From positions 8,539,316 to 8,603,315 of the forward strand of contig NW_004624776.1 of NCBI RefSeq assembly GCF_000247695.1: a DNA stretch of 64,000 nucleotides. The letters run 5' to 3'. The stretch is from Heterocephalus glaber. Lineage: Eukaryota > Chordata > Mammalia > Rodentia > Bathyergidae. Shown here one piece after another: positions 55,488 to 64,000 of the stretch. The stretch's first letter is position 1. Every line of letters starts with the position of its first letter. Below the pieces are notes generated by a model that was not told the DNA's origin, did not search any database, and was given only the letters and a program-made list of their open reading frames with translations. The position numbers were made by a program, and so were the translations under genes.

Positions 55488-58400
55488 GTAAGTGAGCGAT
55501 AAGTTGTGACACTCTGATTTAATTGTGGTTTCCAGTCCTGTTTAATCAGTCAGAAGGGTAACAGGCGTGAAGGTTTGCAGGAGACTGCCGAAGAGCCAAT
55601 GTGCTGGCAGATTTGGAGAAGTTGGCGCTTCTGGTTCCTCCCTTTTTAAAAAAGTACTGTTTTTAATATGGGTTTTCTCACTTGGCTGTGTGTTCTAAGT
55701 CACCGAAGACCGTGGGGGAAGTAAGGAAGTGTGGCCGGGGTTTGAAGTGGAGAAAACAAGCTCCCTGTTTGCTTGAAGGCTCTCGACACTTGTGTTCTAA
55801 CGCTTCCGAAAACGTCAGTGAGGTGGGCAGAGCTGAGAATGGACGTTCGTGCTGGGTGCAAAGGTAGACAGGGAAACGGGAATCTGGACTGTGACATAGG
55901 CGAGATGATTAGTGTGTAGGCACACAATTGATATTTTTTAAGAGCAAAGATGTTCATCTCCAAAAAAAAGTATGCTATAGAATTTGCTGCGAGCTCTTTG
56001 AAATGTTTTGGTGAACAAATACGACAACAGAAACATTAAGATGTTTTAGAATTTACACTAATACGTAAATGTCTTATTTATATATTTTCCAGGGCTTTGT
56101 ACTGAAAAATATTTAGTGGTATACATTTTAGACTTTGAAAAGCTAATGAAACATGTTAATGCGCCTGGATCACTGAGTATTGAGAACTTGAAACAAAAAG
56201 TAACCTTGTTTATTGACGCTTTTGATTTGGGTTTACAAAGGTTAAGGTTGTGAGTCTGTTGACTTAACAGTCACTGTGTAGCCTTACAGTGCTGGGGGAG
56301 GGGGTGTGAGAGTGTGGAATTACACTTTACACTTCGTAGTCCTAAGGACAAACGTGATGCAGTTAACAGGAAGATGAATAATCCTGTATATGGGAGAATT
56401 GAAATTAATGTAATTATGCTCACTTATCAAGTTGACATTTCAGTGTTTGTGTATTCCAGTAAAAAAACAAAAATGAACTTTGCTGATGATTAAATTTTAA
56501 AATGTCAAGTATTTCTATAGGAGGAAATCTCTGCAGACTTTAAAATAAGAGAAACGAGCCTAGACAACAGATTTTGACCTTGGTTTAAAGACATTGTGCT
56601 TACCTTTGATTTCCCATTTAATGTGCTATTTAAATGCAAAGGAACCACAGTGTTCTGTCTCTGGGGTGGCTACCCAGCAACTTTACACTTTTTCTTCTTG
56701 AGTCTTCAAACTCATGTATTGTCCTTTTAGTTTTTACTTCCCTCCTGGTGTGCACGCACTAGTGTAATCTCCTACCTGGTAAGAGTGGCTGACATGGTTT
56801 CCTCTACACTGCTCTGGAAGTTGCAAAGAGAGGTCTCTAGACAGAGCTTGGAAATGCTATTTCCCGTTTGATGAGTGATCTGTAAGCTTATCGCCTCTGG
56901 CAAAGATTTGCTCTCTCTAAAGCCTCCATTTTATATCATCCTGCACAGTGCAAGATGTGTTCACCTTCGTACCATTTATTCCATCTGAGAAGTTGTAATA
57001 AAATTGATCATTGTCATTAAAATAGTGCCACTACTTTCTTTAGGCCTGATGAAGGAAAGCTGGGGGATGTACCTAACATCAGTCATAAATCGAGGTGATG
57101 GGGGGTGGGAATACTGTTTCTATGTCAGGTAGAGGGATTGGAAGCTCCCGTTGAGATCCTGGAGATTGGGAAGTAAGGGCAAGGTTTTATTAATTGCTGC
57201 AGTTATAAAATATAACTATCTGTTTACACTATATGCTAAGGCCTTGATGATTCTGTGGTGCTTTGAGATCCCTTGATTAAAGGTGATATGCAAGGGCAAA
57301 GTAGTATTATGTAATAAACACATAATGCCCTGGTGATGCTATTTCAGAGTATGTACTGAGGTACAGCAGAGGTTACAGTTCTGAGTATTTTTTATGTCTC
57401 ATGTTCAACTTGTCGGAGACTAAAATTTTCTCTTTACGAAAGCTTTTTAAACCTTCATTTTCTGTTACTTACATTGCAGTTTTGCTTAATCAGAGTGCCT
57501 TCTTTTGATAAATGCTTAGAATTCCCAACTTTTGGATATATAAATCTTTGTTAGAAGTTGTTGGTAAAATTCTTCATGTTTGTTAAACTCTTTATACTAA
57601 CAATTGACAGTTAATTTGAGTGTACATTCCTGACAAAATGAGAACAGTTTACCACTCTGAATTTGAAAAGCTGGTCTCACAACTCCCATGTCTTTCCATA
57701 ACTAATATTTTTCTCGCAGCGTAACTCTAAATTGATTCAAATACATAGTGTATATTCCTCTAAATTTGCAAGTAGGAATACATACATTTTTACTTGGTGC
57801 TGTAAAATGTTAAGCTTTCTAAGAGTTTACCGTTAGTCTGCTATTTAGAAACAAATGTTATGCTCTTTTACATTTTAATGGTGCTTGTCAGTTGAAGGAA
57901 AATCCAATCCAGGAGTTGAGGTCAGGTGATGAAGTTATAACCCCTGTCATGTTTTCATTAGCAGTAATTCTTCCATGAGCTATGGTAATTGTTAAATCAA
58001 TAGATGTTTTTGGTAGACTTATGGCAGTGATTGTGACTCACTGTAAAATCGATTTTTTAGCATTGGTTTTTGTTTTGTAAATAGAACTCACATTTAAAAT
58101 TTATTTTAAAACATTCAATAGTTTTGTGTTTATCATAAGGGGTCTAATTTTTTAAATCCAAATTTAGATGATATTTTTTGAAGGGGGAGTGGCACCTTTA
58201 GTGAATGAATTTGCTGTATTCTTAAAAAAATAATTTTCAGTTGGTACTTTTCCAGTCACCATTCTTTAATATATGTCCTGTATATGTTATATGTTTATAT
58301 GAAATATTTATATGAAATGCTGGTTTTTCTTTCACTAAGAGTTTGAAATAGGTTTACTAACATCTTAGTGTAGTAATATTTGTATAAAATATCTAAAAAT

Positions 58401-60970
58401 ATCTGTATAGAATATCATTCTAAGACATTGTATTTAAATGATTCATTTCCTTTTTTAAAACCGTCATAGTTTACTCTGGGGCAGTATTCATTGTGTATAA
58501 TTGTAGCATAATTTATGTTTACAAGTATAGGTTTTGTTCAAGAAAATATTTATTTTCAGTGTTAGAAATAAAACCTGAGACTGAGTGGACAAGGTAGTAA
58601 AATTGCTTTCTTGGATTGGTAAAGTTATCAAGAGAAACATTCTTGTATTTATGAGTTTTATATGATTAGAACTATTTAGGACTTTAGACCAAAAATTAGA
58701 CTTTCTGATATCTATTATGTTGAAAGAAGGAAACTGAAGACAATAGCAAAGCATTGCTGGTATTTGAAACATTTTAGTTTATGAAACAGTTAATACTTCT
58801 GAATCTTTCCAAATAATTCATGTAGAAATTATTGTAGATGTGACAATTTGTAGTCTGGGTTTAAATGAGATAATGACAATTCAAGGTTTTTAGTACATTT
58901 TATTTGCTTAATACTAGAACATTTTAATTGTAATTTTTGTTATCTCTTCCATTCATGGAAGAAATATTGGAGCCCTCTTGTGGACAGGAAATTACTAAAA
59001 CAAATTTCCTTTCAAAGTGAACTTTTAACACTTTTCCAGGTAAAATAACATGTAAAATATACCAGGAAAAAATGCCATGTAGAAAAAGATCTAGAGAATA
59101 GAAAATTTTTAACATTGAGAAAAGTGTGCTGATTTAATGCCAAAAAAACTTTCTTCGTTACTTACAGTTCCTGTTTACTTTCTTTTGCTAGATTTTTTAT
59201 TTCAAGTTTAGGTTGGAAGGTTTATGAAGCTAAAGGGTAGATTAAATGCTATTGACATACATGTGTATGACTTTGAATAGCTTAAATAATCTGTTTCTCT
59301 AAATTGTTTTGCTTGAACACGTTGGGTAATGTCATTCTGAATAAATGAATTTTTTGAACACAAAAAGGTTGTGCTTTGAAATACCCCATCCTAACAGTTT
59401 TGGATTACTATATGTTTAAATAGAATATACTTGTACAGTTTAACTTCTTTTTGGTGACTTAGAGTCACCATTTGAATAATAATGATTCTGGTCAGTGTTT
59501 ATTGTATGCCTGGGTAATATTGTGTTACTATTCTATAAGCTGTAACTGTGAGAACCTTGTCACTAAAACTTTACTATTTTACTAGATCAGTAGTGAAGTG
59601 AGGCAAGTGAATTGAAGTGGAAGAATAAAAATATTAGAACTTTTTTTTAAATTTTATGCCCCAAAAGAAAGGGGTGAGCTTTTGTATTACCATATGGATT
59701 GGATTTGAGGCTCTTCTAGACTCACATTCAGGTCACAGTGCCTGTGGCTTGCTGACTGAAAGTGAGGGAATTCAGTAACCTAGAGACCCCATAGCAACAC
59801 TGAGTTTCTCAAAGTTTTTGCAACTTTCTATTGTAGTATACAGTTACTTTTAAAAAACTTAAAATTGAATCTGTGATACTTAATATTGAGATGGCAGAAA
59901 GAGGTTTACCATCAAAGAGTTCGAAGAGTTTTAGAATGCAGATACTTTACACATTTTTATTACAAAAGGTGATAGTTCTAAATACTGGTAAGAGGCTAAA
60001 ATTACTAAGATATATCAGATATTTCTGAGAAAACAAACACTAAGTTGTCTCTGTGGCAAAATCAGCATTTTAAATCCTAAGTGATAAAGTACCTGCTTTT
60101 CAGAAGCAACTGTAATATTGTGGAGAGAATATTTTGAAAGCATGTTTATATATTTCAAGTCTGTTGAAAAATCTTCCTTGCAAAGAATTCCAGTGGACTT
60201 TTGGCCCGTTCATTGGAAATAAAAAAAGGCAAAAAAACATTAGGCCAGGAAAACTAACTTTTAATAACATTGACATCAAGTGGCTGACTCTAAAACTTTT
60301 GCATATTTGGTGATAGAAAAGTAGTGTCATGATTTAGTAAGCTAGTAACATGTTCTTCTTTTGGGATCTACCTATGTATTTTTGTAAGCTAAGTTTTTCA
60401 GGTGTGATTTGCAACAGCCTTTAAAGCAAGTGTCAAAACAGATTGAACTTCACAAACTGGGAAAGCAAGAATTTAAAAAATGAGGCATATTCAATAAAAG
60501 TGCTCTCACTTAATATGTTAATAGTAATAATATTCTTAGTGATTGCAAAATCAAAAAATCATTTTAAATAACTAAGACTTAAAACATTTTAATCTTTTAA
60601 TTCCTGTTTTAGTGTGTATTCTATAATATGTATATATGATTTATAAATGATACAAATGGAGGTATGTGCTCATGTATTTTATAATTGGGGTGCTCACTTA
60701 AAAAATTTAGAAGCCACTATTGTAAATGACTAAGATTTCTGAGGATTTTAATTTGTGTTTGGTATTTATTGTTTTTCTGTCTTCGGTCTTACTAAGCAGT
60801 TATTTCTTTCTATGGTCATTATATTTGCTTTCTCTGTTTACAGTTGCTGATTCTAATTTATTGTGAGTGTAGAAACCAGCCTTCTAACATATGCATGATA
60901 AAATTGAGCAAGTGACATCTGGAGTTGCTCTACAGTAAAGTAAAATGTCCTGCAGCATTGTCTTTGTTTC

Positions 60971-61139
60971 TTTTTCTTTTTTTTCTCTTTTTGGTGGGGA
61001 GGGGGGGCAGGGTCTTACTATGTAGTTCAGGCTGGCCTCGAACTCACTATGTAGTCCAGGCTAGCCTCGAACTTGTGGCAGTCCTCCTGCCTCAGCCTCC
61101 TGAGGGCTGGGAGTACAGGCATGCACCATCATGCTAGCC
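60971..61139 (-). mobile_element. B1 SINE with 29-bp internal duplication
   Basis: Two 29-bp units (61017-61045 and 61046-61074), each starting ACTATGTAGT and ending CTCGAACTC/T, differ at three bases. The 29-bp tandem duplication is a hallmark of rodent B1. CATTGTCTTTGTTTC (60956-60970) and CATTGTCTTTATTTC (61140-61154) are the target duplication. Confidence 0.95.
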
Positions 61140-61249
61140 CATTGTCTTTATTTCCTGGACTTGATCATATTTAGTTTGCTTAGAGTGCTATCTGTTTTGA
61201 GAGCTTATATTTTGGCTTTTAGCTGTGTTTTGCATATGTACTGATATAT

Positions 61250-61400
61250 ATATTAGGGACTGAGGATTGAACCCTGAGCCTGGTGCATTTAAGCATGTTT
61301 TTTTGAGAAGAGGTCATACTATATTGCTCAGGCTGGCATTGAGCTCCTGGACTGCTCTCTTGCCTTAGCCTCCCAGTAGCTGGAACTGCAAGCACCAGAA
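61250..61400 (-). mobile_element. B1 plus ID composite SINE, decayed
   Basis: GGATTGAACCCTGAGCCTGG (ID part) then TCATACTATATTGCTCAGGC and GCCTCCCAGTAGCTGGAACTG (B1 part), inverted. Confidence 0.75.
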
Positions 61401-61499
61401 TACAGATTATTGATTGTGAAGAACTACATAGATGATTTTAAAAAATAAAATTGTATGTATAGCTTTACTTTGAGCTGATAGAGAACTAATGCTTGTTTT

Positions 61500-61640
61500 G
61501 TGCTTGCTATTAAGCAGATGTTTGACATTTTACAATGTAGCATTTTATTTAATCCTCACAGTGACCCTGCATAAATATAATTGATGTATGAATGACGAAA
61601 CTGCTAATGTCCACCAGGTGAAGATCATCTGGAATACATC
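61500..61640 (+). mobile_element. MIR SINE remnant
   Basis: TTTTATTTAATCCTCACAGTGACCCTGC and ATGAATGACGAAACTGC are the MIR 3' half. Confidence 0.65.
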
Positions 61641-62969
61641 TGCATTGAAAATATTTAGGTTTAGTGATTTGCATCAGTGAAGAACCCTTGTGAGAGGAAC
61701 CCTGCAAAGTCTCAGGGAAGGGCAGGAGTTCTCCATAGGGTTTGGGCCATGCTGAGTGATTGTAATGAAAGAGTGGGGAAATGGAGACTCCTAGATTGAA
61801 TGTTATCTATCATGCATGAAGTGGAGATGGGCTAGTAATTGGGTTTCTCTGCTCTCGTTTAGAAGGCTGGAGAAATGAAGGAGCCTGGGGAAGTCATTGG
61901 CGGAAAGCTATAATCATGTTGTTAGTCATTTTGGAATTGTAGTGTGGCCTTGGGTGAAACTTTGTTACCTGTTGGTCTCTTGTTAGCCTTGTCTGTGTCT
62001 TTCAGACTTCACAGTCTGATTATCAACAGAACTCATTTTCACTTTCTCACAACGTAGGTTCGGAAAGGGTAAAGAACTTATTTGAGATCACAAAGGTAGG
62101 GAAAATTATTTAGAATAGAAATTTGGAGATGAGGGCAGTGATAAATATCCTGTACCTTTCCCCCGCCATACCTGAGCAAACATTACAAATCCCTCTGGTA
62201 CATTGTCCTGAGTAGAACGCTTCAGATTCCATTTTCACACCTTCCTGCTGGCAGTCACTGCTGACACTCTGAGTTAGCATGGTAGAGAAGAGATGAAACT
62301 CACTGCCTATATCCTTACTATATACTGCGGAACCTCTGGATTGAAATGATTTTAATGAAGCGTAGTTGTCTAATTGCTAAAATTAAAGGAGTTTACTTTA
62401 AGCTTGTAATTTTGGATCCTCGTGTATACATATCTCTTCTACAATAGAATTTGCCCATAAACACACATCTTTGAATATATGTATAACAAATAGATTGACT
62501 TGTAAAGGATTTAGTGCTTTCAGGGCATTTTGTTTTGGTCTTCATATACTGGTTCTATACATACTCTCTGTTGATTGATTCAAATCTAGTAGCATTTTTA
62601 TGGTCTTTTCTACGGGCAATTTTCTATGACTATTTCTTTTTATTACTTTATGACTATACTTTAAGAACAAAGTGTTCTTGCTAAAGAAAATTGTCAAAGT
62701 TTGGCATTATATCTTATTTATGTACCTAAATTCAGATGGCAATTCATTGTTTTTAGACAAAATGTTCTCATGATATGTGTTTAAAGTTCTTTAATATAAA
62801 ATTACTGGTTTTACCTGAGAAATACTGTTTTTAAAATTTAGTTATATATTATGAACATCATCTATACAAATATAGAGCCATATTGTATAAGTATTGTATA
62901 GAACTATATTGTAATTTTGATCTGATTCTGGTAGATAAACAAGTTTTTAACAAAATATATATTCATGAG

Positions 62970-63330
62970 CATTGTCTTAATCTGGAATCTGTAACACAAT
63001 ACCACATACTGGGCAAAAGGAGGGAAGAATGGAAAGAAGGAAGAGACTGGAGGGGAAAAGGGAGAGGAAAGGGGAGATGTAACTGATCTACTACTTGATA
63101 ATGGCTTTAGTCCACTCAAGAGGGCAGTGCCTCAGTTACTAGTCACTTCTTCAAAGTGCTAGGTTTGGGCCCGGGATTTAGCTCAGTGGTTTCACTGCCT
63201 GCTGCGCAAGCACAAGGACCCGAGTTCGATCACCGGTAGCAAAAAAAAAAAAAAAGAAAGGAAAAAAAAAGTACCAAAGTGCTAGGTTTTCAACATATAA
63301 ATTTTTGGGGACACATTTAAACCATTTAAA
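62970..63330 (-). mobile_element. Old LTR-like repeat with nested ID SINE
   Basis: Text such as AACACAATACCACATACTGGG, AGTCACTTCTTCAAAGTGC and TTTCAACATATAAATTTTTGGGGACAC resembles the antisense of a common MaLR/MLT-type repeat. The family name is uncertain. The GA-rich middle accounts for the frames on either strand. Confidence 0.45.
63167..63274 (+). mobile_element. ID-type SINE in UBL3 intron with 15-bp target duplication
   Basis: GGGCCCGGGATTTAGCTCAGTGG...CCCGAGTTCGATC with intact A-box and near-intact B-box, then A15 and a mixed A/G tail. CAAAGTGCTAGGTTT is repeated perfectly at 63152-63166 and 63275-63289. It lies in sense orientation within the gene. Confidence 0.95.
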
Positions 63331-63334
63331 CCAG

Positions 63335-64000
63335 GCATTCAAAAGCTGTGATAAACATTTGTGTGGTAGACATTCTTAAATATATCTTTGTGCCTTGTCT
63401 GAGTATTCTTTTAGGCTAAAATTCCTAGGGATGTGGTTGCTGTGCCAAAGATATGTAATTTTGAGGGGAGGGTGAGAAAGGGATACGCATTTCCCAATTT
63501 AAAAGCATCCTTCAAATTCTAGCTACACCTGGCCTTTTCATTATGCATCGTCCTTTTGATATGCCGCATTTAAAATGTTTGCATTTTTATTCATGGAAAA
63601 GATTGACTAGCAATTTTAATTTCTTGTAAAAAACTTTGGCAGATTTAGGTAACAAGGTTAAGCTGACCTCATAAATTGAGCTGGGGAATATTTAATTCTT
63701 TGGAAGAGTTTGTGCATATTGAATATATTTCATCCATAAATGTTCAGGAAGATTCACTGGGGAAGCTATCTGGAGTTTTCTGCTGGAGATTATTGGTTCT
63801 GTTTTTTCAGTACATGCAGGACTATTCACATTTTCTTTTTCTTTGTCAGTTTTGGCAAGTTTTACTTTTTAAGGGTTTTTTTCATTTCATTTAAATTTTC
63901 CAATTTGACTTGAAAATTTTCACATTCTTTTACTATAATTTTGCTGTTTATAGTATCTGTGATGATACTTGTTTTTAAAATCTGCTTGTTGGTAATTTGT
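63335..64000 (-). mobile_element. L1 ORF2 fragments, antisense to UBL3
   Basis: GTGATAAACATTTGTGTGG and GATGTGGTTGCTGTGCCAAAG (63340-63460) are antisense of an old L1 ORF2 end. 63590-64000 (ATAAATTGAGCTGGGGAATATT, TTTGGAAGAGTTTGTGC, GGAGTTTTCTGCTGGAG) is antisense of the reverse-transcriptase region. Internal sequence is missing between them. The element continues past the window. Confidence 0.7.

Larger units (their letters stand above)
54186..55490 (+). promoter_or_regulatory. UBL3: CpG-island promoter of UBL3
   Basis: G+C content and CpG density jump abruptly here against the AT-rich surroundings and fall off in the intron. No TATA box is evident. The island holds an RFX-type palindrome (54224), a ZNF143/THAP11-like site (54305), a TGACGCA half-site (54343), a YY1-like site (54474) and GC-rich GGGGAGGGGAGGGG tracts that could bind SP/KLF factors. 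This is the layout of a broad, constitutive promoter with dispersed transcription starts. Exact start sites cannot be read from sequence. Reading frames of up to 247 codons on either strand here are a product of GC-richness. Confidence 0.85.
55488..64000 (+). other. UBL3: UBL3 intron 1 (5' part, open at window end)
   Basis: The intron starts GTAAGTGAGCG. No acceptor followed by sequence encoding the expected INLRLIL continuation was seen through 64000, so the intron is longer than 8.5 kb. Up to about 60.9 kb it is AT-rich and poor in recognised repeats; beyond that it contains B1, MIR, ID and L1 elements. Retained regulatory elements in the first kilobases are plausible but unproven. Confidence 0.8.

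Noticed and set aside
55488..64000. UBL3 exon 2 within the window
   Set aside because: No acceptor followed by the expected INLRLIL-type coding continuation was found.

Overview
This window is nuclear DNA from a placental mammal, almost certainly a rodent outside the mouse/rat group. It is AT-rich and gene-poor. It carries eutherian fossils (MIR, L2, MER5, Tigger, MLT/MaLR, L1M) overlaid by rodent SINEs: about 13 tRNA-derived ID-type elements with a GGGATTTAGCTCAGTGG head and GGTACC-A(n) tail, 7SL-derived B1 elements (one with the 29-bp internal duplication), and B1+ID composites. No B2 element was seen. The species cannot be fixed from the sequence alone.

One protein-coding gene is supported. 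A CpG island at about 54.19-55.49 kb ends in a + strand first exon whose nine codons (MSSNVPADM) precede a consensus GTAAGT donor at 55488. This matches the start of UBL3, a membrane-anchored ubiquitin-fold protein. Its promoter has a perfect 19-bp RFX-type palindrome, a ZNF143/THAP11-type site and a YY1-type site, and no TATA box is obvious. Two short upstream ORFs lie in the probable 5' leader. From 55488 to the window end is UBL3 intron 1; exon 2 was not found, so the gene continues past 64000.

Layout. 0-10.67 kb: MaLR LTR, MER5, ID, MIR, a complete Tigger-type element with TA target duplication, an old L1, a chimeric L1/unknown-ORF locus (5.93-7.04 kb), a second MaLR LTR and SINEs. 10669-11296: assembly gap (628 N) followed by an L1 ORF2 fragment. 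11.5-33.6 kb: mostly old unique DNA with scattered MIR, MLT1, ID and B1, and two young-looking 5'-truncated L1 tails with G-rich polypurine tracts (a third is at 6.74 kb). 33.6-35.9 kb: a partial MaLR provirus whose 5' LTR is replaced by a copy of its 3' flank. 37.9-40.6 kb: L1, MaLR LTRs, L2 and a CpG-rich solo class I ERV LTR with 4-bp target duplication and a tandem repeat of 42-48-bp units. 40.6-54.2 kb: old repeats and SINEs. 54.2-64 kb: UBL3 promoter, exon 1 and intron.

The other open reading frames are short, AT- or GC-composition driven, or lie inside repeats. The clearest candidates for something undescribed are the unequal-recombination scar around the MaLR provirus, the chimeric L1 locus with an unidentified 100-residue ORF, the repeat-bearing ERV LTR, and the palindromic RFX element at the UBL3 promoter.
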